Part shown: positions 33,401 through 41,894 of the stretch, piece by piece
Position numbering within the stretch: position 1 is the first letter of the stretch
Layout of the letters: every line of letters begins with the position of its first letter
Origin: Pseudoclavibacter triregionum
GTDB lineage: Bacteria; Actinomycetota; Actinomycetes; Actinomycetales; Microbacteriaceae
DNA: 64,000 bases
NCBI GenBank assembly: GCA_910822395.1
Contig: OU365335.1
Coordinates: 1,612,001 to 1,676,000 of the forward strand
Reading direction: 5' to 3'
Notes under the pieces: generated by a model
What the model was told of the DNA's origin: nothing
Databases searched by the model: none
Seen by the model: only the letters and a program-made list of their open reading frames with translations
Program-made: the position numbers and the translations under genes

Positions 33401-34579
33401 GTGAAGCTGCGCCTGCCCCACATCATCGGCATCGGCCTGCTCCTGCTCGCGATCATCGCGGCCGTCGTCCTCCAGCTCATGAACCTCGGCAAGGGCCCGG
33501 CCCGCTTCGGCCTCACGACCGTCACGGGCGTCGTCGGCTCGGAGAAGGTCGAGTTCTTCAACGACCCCGCCGTGCAGGAGGTCTTCGCCCAGCACGGCTA
33601 CGAGGTGAAGGTCACGAAGTCCGGCTCGTGGCGGATGGCCGGCCTCGACGGCCTCGCGGAGAACGACTTCGCGTTCCCGGCCTCCGAGATCGCCGCCCAG
33701 CACATCGAGCAGACCCACAAGGCCGACGTCGTCGCGACGCACAAGCCGTTCTTCTCGCCGATGGCGATCGCGACCTTCGAGCCGATCATGTCCCTCCTCT
33801 CGCAGTCGGGCGCCGCGAAGCAGGACGCGAGCGGCCGCTGGCAGCTCGACATGGCCGCCTACCTCAAGCTCGTCGAGGCCGACACCCGCTGGAACCAGCT
33901 GCCGGGCGCGCAGGGCGTCTACGAGTCGCCGCGCACGGTCATGCTCACCTCGACCGACATCCGCACCTCGAACTCGGCCGGCATGTACCTCGCGCTCGCG
34001 AGCTACGCGCTCAACGGCTCGAGCGTCATCTCCTCGACGGCGCAGGCCGACCAGCTCCTCCCGACGCTCCAGAAGCTCTTCCTCGCGCAGGGCTACTCGG
34101 GGTCGTCCTCGACCGCGCCCTTCGACGACTACCTCTCGCAGGGCATCGGCGCCGTGCCGATGGTCATGATCTACGAGGGCCAGTTCCTCGAGGAGCAGCT
34201 CAAGCCGAACTCGCGCATCCAGCCCGGCATGGTGCTCGCGTACCCGAGCCCCACCATCTTCTCGGTGCACACGGGCGTGACCTTCTCGCAGGAGGGCGAG
34301 GCGATCATGCAGCTGCTCGAGACGGATCCCGAGCTCGCGAGCCTCCTCGCCGCCCACGGCTTCCGCGCCCAGGGCCAGAACGCCGGCGCCTTCCCGACCT
34401 TCCTGCAGGAGCACGGCCTCGAGGGCAGCTACCCGGGCACCTCCTCGTTCGTGTACGTGGCGCAGGAGCCGAGCTACGAGGTCCTCGACTACCTCCTCCG
34501 GAAGATCGGCGACGCCTACTCGCTCTCCGGCGCGCCGCCCGCCCAGACCGACGACGCCTCGACGGGAGCCACGCCGTGA
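33401..34579 (+). CDS. Membrane-anchored periplasmic-binding-like protein of the TelA/XpaC operon
   Basis: 392 aa. GTG at 33401 has a GGAGG ribosome site exactly 6 nt upstream. One N-terminal membrane helix (about residues 6-26, IIGIGLLLLAIIAAVVLQLM) anchors an extracytoplasmic domain that looks like a type-2 solute-binding fold: VGSEKVEFFNDPAVQEVFAQ, SGSWRMAGLDGLAENDFAFP, MLTSTDIRTSNSAGMYLALA, LAYPSPTIFSVHTGVTFSQE. No transporter permease or ATPase is linked, so a sensing or scaffold role is more likely than uptake. GTGA overlap with the following VWA lipoprotein gene. Not recognised as a named family. Confidence 0.75.
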   Translation: MKLRLPHIIGIGLLLLAIIAAVVLQLMNLGKGPARFGLTTVTGVVGSEKVEFFNDPAVQEVFAQHGYEVKVTKSGSWRMAGLDGLAENDFAFPASEIAAQHIEQTHKADVVATHKPFFSPMAIATFEPIMSLLSQSGAAKQDASGRWQLDMAAYLKLVEADTRWNQLPGAQGVYESPRTVMLTSTDIRTSNSAGMYLALASYALNGSSVISSTAQADQLLPTLQKLFLAQGYSGSSSTAPFDDYLSQGIGAVPMVMIYEGQFLEEQLKPNSRIQPGMVLAYPSPTIFSVHTGVTFSQEGEAIMQLLETDPELASLLAAHGFRAQGQNAGAFPTFLQEHGLEGSYPGTSSFVYVAQEPSYEVLDYLLRKIGDAYSLSGAPPAQTDDASTGATP

Positions 34580-36243
34580 CCGCGCACGCCCTGCCCGCGC
34601 ACACCCAGCCCGCCGCCGCCCAGCCGGCCGCCGAGCGGACCCGCCCCAGCCGGGCCATCCGCTTCGCCCGCCGCCTCGCCGCGGCGCTCGTCGCGCTCCT
34701 CGTCATGCCGCTCGCCCTGGCCGGCTGCACGCTCTTCGCGAAGGACAAGCTCGTCGTCCTCGCCGGCTCCGAGGTGAAGGACATGGCGCCGATCCTCGAG
34801 GAGATGGCGCGCGACATCGGCGTCGAGCTCGAGTTCGAGTACATGGGCACGCTGGACGGCACCGAGGCGCTCCTCAACGCCGGCGACCAGCCGAAGTGGG
34901 ACGCGACCTGGTTCCCCTCGAACCGCTACCTCTCGCTCTTCCCGGAGGGCCAGTCGCTCATCTCCAAGAGCGAGTCGATCATGCGCAGCGACGTCGTGCT
35001 CGGCCTCAAGCCCGAGGTGACGCAGCGCCTCGGATGGCAGGGCAAGCAGGTCACCTGGCAGCAGATCGTCGACGCGATCGGCGCGGGCCAGCTCACCTAC
35101 GGCATGACGAGCCCGATCTCCTCGAACTCCGGCTTCACGACGCTCGTGCAGCTCTCGACTGCGCTCTCCGGCACCGGCACCGTGCTCGTCTCGGACGACG
35201 TCGCGAAGGTGACCCCGCAGCTCACGCAGTTCGCGAAGGGCCAGACGCTCGCCTCGGGCTCCTCCGGATGGCTCGCCGAGCGCTTCGCCGAGGCGCCCGA
35301 GCAGGCCGACGGCATCTTCAACTACGACTCCGTGCTCGCGACGCTCTCGGTGAACGGGCAGCAGCTCGACGTCATCCGCCCCTCGGACGGCACGATCTCG
35401 AGCGACTACCCGCTCTCCCTCCTCTCGAGCGCCGGGCCCGACGCGACGGGCCGCTTCGACAAGGTCGTCGAGTACCTCCTCCGCGACGAGGTGCAGCAGA
35501 AGATCGCCGAGACGACCCACCGGCAGACGAGCTCCTCCTCGGCCCCGACCGGCGCGGCCCCGTATCCTGTCTTCCAGCTGCCCTTCCCGAACACGCTCGG
35601 CACCGTGCAGACCCTCCTCACGACGTGGATCGCGAACGTGAAGAAGGCCTCGAACATGGTCTTCGCGATCGACACCTCGGGCTCGATGGGCGCCGACGGC
35701 CGGATGGAGCAGCTCGGCCAGGCGCTCGCGGTGCTCTCGGGCGAGCAGCAGGACGGCACCGCCTCGCTCCTGCGCCTCCAGCCGCGCGAGACGATCACGT
35801 ACCTCGAGTTCGGGAGCAACATCAAGAGCGACGTGACCGTCGAGATCCCGAGCGACGCGGCGGGCTACCAGGCGGCGCTCGACAAGATCGAGCAGACGAC
35901 CTCCGGCTACCGGCCGGGCGGCTCGACCGCGATCTTCGACACCGTGCAGACCGCCTACGAGCGCGCCATCGCCCAGGCCTCGGGCGACCGCCTCTCGAGC
36001 ATCGTCCTCTTCACGGACGGCCAGAACACGACCGGCTCGAGCGAGCGCCAGTTCGAGAGCTGGTACCAGGGCTTCGTCGCGCAGCACCCGGAGGCGAAGG
36101 ACATCCCGGTCTACGCCATCGTCTTCGGCGAGGGCGACGTGGGGGAGCTCGAGCAGCTCGCGGCGCTCACCGGCGGCCGCACCTTCGACGCGGGCTCGAC
36201 CTCGCTCGCCTCCGTCTTCCGAGAGATCCGGGGATACCTGTGA
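34576..36243 (+). CDS. Lipoprotein with binding-protein-like domain fused to a VWA domain
   Basis: 555 aa. Signal peptide and lipobox (LLVMPLALAGC, Cys about residue 50) lead to an extracytoplasmic solute-binding-like domain (about 60-340, VVLAGSEVKDMAPILEEMAR, GMTSPISSNSGFTTLVQLST). A von Willebrand A domain follows (about 355-555) with a complete MIDAS: DTSGSMG, the Thr of GGSTAIFDT and the Asp of LFTDGQNT. It would bind metal and partner proteins at the cell surface. Start GTG overlaps the stop of the previous gene, and its own stop overlaps the next GTG, so the unit is tightly coupled. Confidence 0.82.
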   Translation: MTAHALPAHTQPAAAQPAAERTRPSRAIRFARRLAAALVALLVMPLALAGCTLFAKDKLVVLAGSEVKDMAPILEEMARDIGVELEFEYMGTLDGTEALLNAGDQPKWDATWFPSNRYLSLFPEGQSLISKSESIMRSDVVLGLKPEVTQRLGWQGKQVTWQQIVDAIGAGQLTYGMTSPISSNSGFTTLVQLSTALSGTGTVLVSDDVAKVTPQLTQFAKGQTLASGSSGWLAERFAEAPEQADGIFNYDSVLATLSVNGQQLDVIRPSDGTISSDYPLSLLSSAGPDATGRFDKVVEYLLRDEVQQKIAETTHRQTSSSSAPTGAAPYPVFQLPFPNTLGTVQTLLTTWIANVKKASNMVFAIDTSGSMGADGRMEQLGQALAVLSGEQQDGTASLLRLQPRETITYLEFGSNIKSDVTVEIPSDAAGYQAALDKIEQTTSGYRPGGSTAIFDTVQTAYERAIAQASGDRLSSIVLFTDGQNTTGSSERQFESWYQGFVAQHPEAKDIPVYAIVFGEGDVGELEQLAALTGGRTFDAGSTSLASVFREIRGYL

Positions 36244-36926
36244 ACCTGCGCCAGCTCGGCCTCCCGCTCGTCGTCGGCACGGGCACGACGATCGCGGCCG
36301 GCGCCGCGCTCGTCTTCCTCCTCGGCTTCGCCCCGCCCGTCGGGGGAGCGCTCGCGCTCGCCCTCGGCGCCGGCGCGGGCCTGCTCGCCTCGCCCATGCC
36401 GCCGAAGCCGCTCGAGCTCGGCGGCCCGCCGCCCTCCTCGGTGAACGGCATGCTCGACCAGGCGCGCCAGTCCGCCGACCAGATGTCGGCGACGATGAAG
36501 CGCCTCACGAGCCGCCCGCTCTGGGACGGCAGCCCGCTCGACGAGCGGCTCGCGCACATGCTCGACGGCATCCGCACCCTCGCGGCGACGCCCGCGCTCC
36601 GCTCGCGCACCTCCGTCGACGGCGACGTCCAGATGCTCTGGGCGCTCGCGACCGACTACCTGCCGACGATCGTGAACCTCGCGATCGAGAACGACCGCAT
36701 GCACTCGACCTTCTCGGGCCGCTCCTCGCGCGCCCAGGTCGAGCAGAACATCCGCGGCCTCGAGCAGCAGGCGGGCATCCTCGCCGAGGCCCTCGACCGC
36801 ATCGAGACGGACGTCGTCCGCGGCACGACCCAGTCGATCGCCGAGCACGACGCCTTCCTCCGCTCGCGATTCGAGCAGTTCGGGGGCGACTCCGTGCTCG
36901 ACCTCTCGAAGTCGGTGGGGCGCTAG
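36240..36926 (+). CDS. XpaC-like membrane protein
   Basis: 228 aa. Two N-terminal membrane helices (about residues 6-30 and 32-50, separated by PPVG) are followed by a long helical cytoplasmic domain (MLDQARQSADQMSATMKRLT, YLPTIVNLAIENDRMHSTFS, GLEQQAGILAEALDRIETDV). Size, topology and the gene directly in front of telA match the XpaC family (5-bromo-4-chloroindolyl phosphate hydrolysis protein), but primary-sequence similarity is not something I can measure, so this is an inference. GTGA overlap with the VWA gene. Confidence 0.6.
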   Translation: MNLRQLGLPLVVGTGTTIAAGAALVFLLGFAPPVGGALALALGAGAGLLASPMPPKPLELGGPPPSSVNGMLDQARQSADQMSATMKRLTSRPLWDGSPLDERLAHMLDGIRTLAATPALRSRTSVDGDVQMLWALATDYLPTIVNLAIENDRMHSTFSGRSSRAQVEQNIRGLEQQAGILAEALDRIETDVVRGTTQSIAEHDAFLRSRFEQFGGDSVLDLSKSVGR

Positions 36927-37037
36927 CGCCGCCGCCCGGCCGAGCCATCGTCCAGCCCGAGCATCCGGCCCCCACCAATCAGCCCCGACAGCCACCTCAC
37001 CCGCACCGCAGCGACCGACCCCGAGGAGACGGATCCC

Positions 37038-38285
37038 ATGACCGACAAGCTCCAGCCGCCGAGCCCCGAGGAGCTCGCCCCCATCGAGGCCGCCCCGCCG
37101 GTCGAGCAGGTGCAGCCGACGAAGGCCGTCGACATGCTCCCGGACATCGCCCCGGAGACGGCCCTCGACCTCCGCCACCGCGCCGACACCTGGGTCGGCC
37201 ACCTCGCGACGATGAAGCCGAAGACGCCCGAGTACCTCGAGCAGGTCCGCGCCATCCAGAACGTCGCGCGTCAGGAGATCACCCAGACCTCGCAGGCCTC
37301 GAACCGCTTCCTCCAGACGAGCCTCCAGCAGGCGAAGTCGGCCGGCGGCCAGGGCCACGCCGCGGAGGTGTCGCGCTCGCTCGTGGACCTCCGCAACAAG
37401 GTCGAGGAGCTCGCGCCGAACAACCAGTCGTTCTTCACGAAGCTCGCGCGGATGCTTCCCGGAGGCAAGCAGGTGCAGCGCTACTTCCGCCAGTACGAGT
37501 CGAACCAGGAGCAGCTCAACCAGGTCCTCGTCTCGCTCGAGCGCGGCCAGGACATGCTCCGCAAGGACAACGCGGCGCTCGCGGTCGAGCGCAAGAGCCT
37601 CTGGGACGCCATGGGCGAGCTCAAGAAGCTCGGCGCGCTCCTCCAGGAGCTCGACGGCGCGGTCGTCCGCAAGATCGACGAGCTCAAGGCCTCCGGCGAC
37701 GCGCAGGCGGCGCAGGCGATGGAGTCGGACGTCCTCTTCGCGGTGCGGCAGCGCCACGCGGACGTCCAGACCCAGATGGCCGTGAGCGTCCAGTCGTACC
37801 TCTCGATGGACCTCATCCAGGACAACAACCTCAAGCTCGTCGACGGCGTGGAGCGCGCGAAGACGACGACGATGACGGCGCTGCGCACGGCCGTCGTCGT
37901 CGCGCAGGCGCTCGAGAACCAGCGGATCGTCCTCGACCAGATCGACGCCGTGAACTCGACGACGAACGCGATGATCGACCAGACGAGCCAGATGCTCCGC
38001 GAGAACACGGGCCGCATCCAGGAGCAGGCCGTGAACTCGGGCGTCTCGCTCGAGACGCTCCAGCGCGCCTACGACAACGTGTTCGCGACGATCGACCAGG
38101 TCGAGACGTTTCGGATGAACGCGAACCGGAACTTCGCGACGACGATCGACAACCTCAACGCCCAGCTCCAGCGGGCCGAGCCGTACCTCGAGCGCTCGCG
38201 ACAGAACGAGCTCGCGCGCGGGGAGTCGGGATCGCAGACGCTGCTCTCCGGCGACGGCCAGCAGCCCCCGCAGCTCCTGCCGTAG
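37038..38285 (+). CDS. telA: TelA-family (toxic anion resistance) protein
   Basis: 415 aa, typical size. Long coiled-coil-forming helices throughout with the family core: FLQTSLQQAKSAGGQGHAAE, VRQRHADVQTQMAVSVQSYL, MDLIQDNNLKLVDGVERAKT and LRTAVVVAQALENQRIVLDQ. TelA proteins were named for tellurite resistance, but their true role is probably in envelope stress. Start ATG has GAGGAG 9 nt upstream. It follows the XpaC-like gene after 111 bp with no terminator, so it is the fourth gene of this operon. The tail (QQPPQLLP) is disordered. Confidence 0.92.
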   Translation: MTDKLQPPSPEELAPIEAAPPVEQVQPTKAVDMLPDIAPETALDLRHRADTWVGHLATMKPKTPEYLEQVRAIQNVARQEITQTSQASNRFLQTSLQQAKSAGGQGHAAEVSRSLVDLRNKVEELAPNNQSFFTKLARMLPGGKQVQRYFRQYESNQEQLNQVLVSLERGQDMLRKDNAALAVERKSLWDAMGELKKLGALLQELDGAVVRKIDELKASGDAQAAQAMESDVLFAVRQRHADVQTQMAVSVQSYLSMDLIQDNNLKLVDGVERAKTTTMTALRTAVVVAQALENQRIVLDQIDAVNSTTNAMIDQTSQMLRENTGRIQEQAVNSGVSLETLQRAYDNVFATIDQVETFRMNANRNFATTIDNLNAQLQRAEPYLERSRQNELARGESGSQTLLSGDGQQPPQLLP

Positions 38286-38303
38286 GGGGTCGCGCGGCAG
38301 GAG

Positions 38304-38332
38304 GTCGAGGCGGTCCGGCGGGCCGCCTCGAC
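38304..38332 (+). terminator. Terminator after telA
   Basis: Arms GTCGAGGCGG and CCGCCTCGAC pair over 10 bp with a 9-nt loop, 19 nt beyond the telA stop. Confidence 0.7.
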
Positions 38333-38414
38333 CGCCTGCGCAGGGGACCGCCCGCTGCCGAGCGGCGAGCCAAGCGCGCCGCTCGATGCCGCCCGCAGAC
38401 GCCCCCGCTGCTAC

Positions 38415-38921
38415 CTGCGACGGATCGCCTCGGCCGTCGCCGTCCCGCTCGCGTTCCTGCCGCTCTGGATCTCCGCGACGATCCTCGCCGCCCGGCCCGC
38501 TCCGACGAGCTCGACCGAGGCGATGAAGTCGCTCGAGATCTGGCTCGTCCATCTCCCCTCGCGCGTCGCCGGCTGCTCCATCGCGGCGGGGCTCGTCGCG
38601 ACCCCCGGACGACGCTGGATCGCGGCGGGGCTCGCGGCGGTCGCCGCGGCCGGCGCCAGCCTCGTCATCGCGCCGCAGGCCTCGGACCTCGTCATGTCGC
38701 TCCCCCTCGCCGTCCTCGCCATGCTCACGATGGGCCTCGGTGTGCTCGTCCGGAAGGGCCTCTCACGCTGGGCGAGCGCGGGGGAGCCCGACGCCGGCGA
38801 CCCCTGGTCGAGCCCGGATCCCGGCGACGCCGCGCCCGTCGCCGACGACGACGCCGTCCCCGCGGCGGCGCCCGCCGCCGAGGTGGCCCGGCCGACGCCG
38901 GCGGCACCCCCTCGCCCCTAG
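38415..38921 (+). CDS. Small membrane protein, unknown
   Basis: About 168 aa if the CTG at 38415 is used (LRRIASAVAVPLAFLPLWIS). Three to four membrane helices fill the first 115 residues, followed by a disordered Asp/Ala/Pro tail. The nearest ATG (38523) would lose the first helix, although codon choice with C or G in third position extends clearly upstream of it. No in-frame ATG or GTG exists between the telA terminator and 38523, so CTG is the best start and remains uncertain. No family recognised. The stop codon merges with the -10 box TAGGCT (38919-38924) that may drive the next gene. Confidence 0.55.
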   Translation: MRRIASAVAVPLAFLPLWISATILAARPAPTSSTEAMKSLEIWLVHLPSRVAGCSIAAGLVATPGRRWIAAGLAAVAAAGASLVIAPQASDLVMSLPLAVLAMLTMGLGVLVRKGLSRWASAGEPDAGDPWSSPDPGDAAPVADDDAVPAAAPAAEVARPTPAAPPRP

Positions 38922-38966
38922 GCTGGAGCGGGCCGAGTCGATGCGGCCGGGAAAGGCGGGCACGGG

Positions 38967-40292
38967 ATGGTCTGGAAGCTCCACGGCGACGGCCGGAGCG
39001 CGAGCGCGGGGACGATCGTCCTCCCCGAGGAGCGGCTGAGCTGGCCGCGCACGATCGGCTTCGGCATGCAGCACGTCGTCGCCATGTTCGGCGCGACCTT
39101 CCTCGTGCCGATCATCACGGGCTTCCCGCCCTCGACGACGCTCTTCTTCTCGGGCCTCGGCACGATGCTCTTCCTCCTGCTCACCCGCAACCGCCTCCCG
39201 AGCTACCTCGGCTCGAGCTTCGCGTTCCTCGCCCCGATCGCCGCGGCGCAGGCCCAGGGCGGGCCGGGCGCGGCGCTCGCGGGCGTCGTCATCACGGGCG
39301 CGCTCCTCGCGATCGTCGGCCTCATCGTGCAGCTCGCCGGCACGCGCTGGATCGACCGCCTCATGCCCCCGGTCGTCGCGGGCGCGATCGTCGCCCTCAT
39401 CGGCTTCAACCTCGCCCCTGCGGCGAAGGACAACTTCGACAAGGCGCCGCTCACGGCCATCGTCACCCTCGCCGCGGTCGTCCTCGCCGGCGTCGTCTTC
39501 CGCGGCCTCGCGGGCCGGCTCGCGATCGCGATCGGCGTCCTCGTCGGCTACGTCTTCGCGGCGCTCCGCGGCGAGGTCGACTTCTCGCGGATCGCCGACA
39601 AGCCGTGGATCGGCCTGCCCGAGTTCCACCACCCCGAGTTCAGCGTCGACCACCTCGGCCTCTACCTCATGTTCCTCCCGGTCGTCCTCGCCCTCATCGC
39701 CGAGAACGTCGGCCACGTGAAGGGCGTCGGGCAGCTCACCGGCCGCGACCTCGGCCCGCTCACGGGCCGCGCCCTCGCCGCCGACGGCCTCTCGACGATG
39801 CTCGCCGGCGCCTTCGGCGGCTCGCCCACGACGACGTACGGCGAGAACATCGGCGTCATGGCCGCGACCCGCGTCTTCTCGACCGCCGCCTACTGGGTGG
39901 CGGCGATCACGGCCGTGCTCCTCGGCTGCTCGCCGAAGATCGGCGAGGTCATCTACACGATCCCCGCGGGCGTGCTCGGCGGCGTGACGACCGCGCTCTA
40001 CGGCCTCATCGGCATCATCGGAGTGCGCATGTGGGTCGAGCACCGCGTCGACTTCGGGCGCCCGAAGAACCAGCTCACCGCCGCCGTCGCGCTCATCATG
40101 GGCATCGCAGACTTCACCGTCGGCTTCGGCGAGCTGAAGTTCGGCGGCATCATCCTCGGCACGGTCGCCGCGATCGTCGTGTACCACGTCATGCGCTGGT
40201 GCGGCCGCGTCTTCGGCACGGACGCCCGGGAGGAGCCGGTCACGGTGGCGGAGGGCGATCCCGACCCGGTCGGCGCCGGAGGCCGCGCATGA
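38967..40292 (+). CDS. uraA: NCS2-family uracil/xanthine permease
   Basis: 441 aa with 14 predicted membrane segments. It opens with GDGRSASAGTIVLPEERLSW and IGFGMQHVVAMFGATFLVPI, characteristic of UraA-type permeases; the short-helix substrate region includes the family Glu in PVVLALIAENVGHVKGVG and GAFGGSPTTTYGENIGVMAA. It should import uracil or a related base by proton symport. Start ATG follows a GGGCACGGG stretch. The stop overlaps the next gene by ATGA. Confidence 0.92.
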   Translation: MVWKLHGDGRSASAGTIVLPEERLSWPRTIGFGMQHVVAMFGATFLVPIITGFPPSTTLFFSGLGTMLFLLLTRNRLPSYLGSSFAFLAPIAAAQAQGGPGAALAGVVITGALLAIVGLIVQLAGTRWIDRLMPPVVAGAIVALIGFNLAPAAKDNFDKAPLTAIVTLAAVVLAGVVFRGLAGRLAIAIGVLVGYVFAALRGEVDFSRIADKPWIGLPEFHHPEFSVDHLGLYLMFLPVVLALIAENVGHVKGVGQLTGRDLGPLTGRALAADGLSTMLAGAFGGSPTTTYGENIGVMAATRVFSTAAYWVAAITAVLLGCSPKIGEVIYTIPAGVLGGVTTALYGLIGIIGVRMWVEHRVDFGRPKNQLTAAVALIMGIADFTVGFGELKFGGIILGTVAAIVVYHVMRWCGRVFGTDAREEPVTVAEGDPDPVGAGGRA

Positions 40293-40816
40293 GCCGGCCC
40301 GAGCAGGCGCCCGGTCGCGGGCCCGCCGAGCCCCGCCGGAGCTGGGCCGAGTCCGGCGGTGGTCCGATCGGGCCCGGTGGCCCCGGCGGCCCCGGTGGCC
40401 CCGTCGGGCACGGGTACTCCGGCGGCCCTGTCGGGCACGGCGGCCCCGGTCGTCCTGTTGGGCACGGGTACCCCGGCGGCCCTGTCGGCCCCGGGCGCCC
40501 CGTCGGCCTGCCCCCGCAGCGGCCGGAGCCGGCCCCGGGCCGCGCGCTGCGCCGCACCGGGACGACGCTGCTCGTCGTCAGCCCGGTGCTCGTCCTGCTG
40601 GCGGGCGTCGTCTGGGCGCTGCCGAGGATCCCGTTCCTGCTCGGCGCGGGCGGGAACGTCGCCGCGTACGAGGAGGAGTTCGGCGGCGCCATGGCCGTCG
40701 CCGACCTCCTCTCGGTCTGCGGGCTCGCGCTCGCCGCGCTCATGCTCGCGGCCGGCATCGTGACGCTCCGGATCGGCCGCGCGCAGCGGCGGAGGGCGGG
40801 GCTCTCGGCGCGCTGA
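40289..40816 (+). CDS. Two-helix membrane protein with Gly/Pro repeat N-terminus
   Basis: 175 aa. Residues 20-80 consist of near-repeats of GGPVGHGYSGGP and GRPVGHGYPGGP. The second half holds two membrane helices (TGTTLLVVSPVLVLLAGVVW and VADLLSVCGLALAALMLAAG) separated by an extracytoplasmic-looking loop. Family not recognised. ATGA overlap with uraA shows it is co-translated with the permease, but many Gly/Pro-rich two-helix proteins accompany unrelated genes in this group, so a role in uptake is only a guess. Confidence 0.65.
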   Translation: MSRPEQAPGRGPAEPRRSWAESGGGPIGPGGPGGPGGPVGHGYSGGPVGHGGPGRPVGHGYPGGPVGPGRPVGLPPQRPEPAPGRALRRTGTTLLVVSPVLVLLAGVVWALPRIPFLLGAGGNVAAYEEEFGGAMAVADLLSVCGLALAALMLAAGIVTLRIGRAQRRRAGLSAR

Positions 40817-40929
40817 CGCTCGGCGCCCGGGGATCGCGCCACGCCGGGGGGCCGCCACGCAGGCGTAGCCTTGGCATGAGGACGCGCGATCAACATGGTC
40901 CGCGCGCCGAAGTGAGGAGCATCACCACC

Positions 40930-41790
40930 ATGAACATCCGCAAGGTCACCGTCCTCGGCACGGGCGTCCTCGGTTCCCAGATCGCCTTCCAGACCGCGTA
41001 CTGCGGCTTCGAGGTGAGCGCCTACGACATCAATGACGGCGCCCTCGAGACGGCGAAGAAGCGCTTCGCCGGGCTCGTCGAGGCGTACAAGGTCGACAAG
41101 TACCCGGGCACGGAGGACGGCCAGGCCGAGCGAGCGGCCGAGGCCATCCGCCTCACGAGCGACCTCGCCGACGCCGTCGCCGATGCGGACCTCGTCATCG
41201 AGGCCGTCCCGGAGACGCCCGAGATCAAGACCTCGACCTACGAGAAGCTCGCCGCCGTCGCGCCGGAGAAGACGATCTTCGCGACGAACACCTCGACGAT
41301 GCTCCCGAGCTCGTTCATGGAGGCCACCGGCCGCCCGGAGAAGTTCCTCGCCCTCCACTTCGCGAACCACATCTGGCGCCTCAACACCGCCGAGATCATG
41401 GGCACCCCGAAGACCGACCCGAAGGTCTTCGACGAGATCGTCGAGTTCGCGGAGGCGATCAAGATGGTGCCGATCAAGGTCCTCAAGGAGCAGCCGGGCT
41501 ACGTCCTCAACTCGCTCCTCGTGCCGTTCCTCAACGCCGGCGCGGGCCTGCTCGTCGGCGGCGTCGCCGACGTCGAGACGATCGACAGGACGTGGCGGAT
41601 CGCCACGGGCGCGCCCCTCGGCCCGTTCCAGATCTACGACGTCGTCGGCCTCAACACGGCCTACAACATCTCCTCGGCGAACCCCGCCCCGGCCGCGCAG
41701 GCCTTCGCGAAGCTGCTCAAGGAGCAGTACATCGACCAGGGCAAGCTCGGCCGCGAGACCGGCGAGGGCTTCTACAAGTACGAGGCCTAG
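40930..41790 (+). CDS. 3-hydroxyacyl-CoA dehydrogenase (3-hydroxybutyryl-CoA type)
   Basis: 286 aa, the single-function short form. NAD-binding Rossmann fold starts at once: VTVLGTGVLGSQIAF, Asp of VSAYDIND. The catalytic His-Glu dyad region reads LALHFANHIWRLNTAEIM, and the C-terminal domain has QPGYVLNSLLVPFLNAG. It oxidises 3-hydroxyacyl-CoA to 3-ketoacyl-CoA. No thiolase or hydratase is next to it. Start ATG is preceded by GTGAGGAGC about 12 nt upstream; a TAGCCT box lies about 60 nt upstream. Followed by a very strong terminator. Confidence 0.92.
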   Translation: MNIRKVTVLGTGVLGSQIAFQTAYCGFEVSAYDINDGALETAKKRFAGLVEAYKVDKYPGTEDGQAERAAEAIRLTSDLADAVADADLVIEAVPETPEIKTSTYEKLAAVAPEKTIFATNTSTMLPSSFMEATGRPEKFLALHFANHIWRLNTAEIMGTPKTDPKVFDEIVEFAEAIKMVPIKVLKEQPGYVLNSLLVPFLNAGAGLLVGGVADVETIDRTWRIATGAPLGPFQIYDVVGLNTAYNISSANPAPAAQAFAKLLKEQYIDQGKLGRETGEGFYKYEA

Positions 41791-41802
41791 CCCCCTCGAG
41801 GC

Positions 41803-41834
41803 GAAGGGCCGCACCCGATCGGGTGCGGCCCTTC
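41803..41834. terminator. Bidirectional terminator
   Basis: Arms GAAGGGCCGCACCC and GGGTGCGGCCCTTC, 14 bp perfect, loop GATC. Lies between the dehydrogenase gene and the convergent MHS transporter gene. Confidence 0.85.
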
Positions 41835-41894
41835 GTAGTGCGTGCACATACGACTGCGTCCTACGCGATCGGCGCGTCCGGCGCCGAACGGGGG

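Noticed and set aside
38763-40187. Long minus-strand frame opposite uraA
   Set aside because: Translation is almost only Ala, Arg, Asp, Glu and Val with no hydrophobic core; the plus strand encodes a clear permease.
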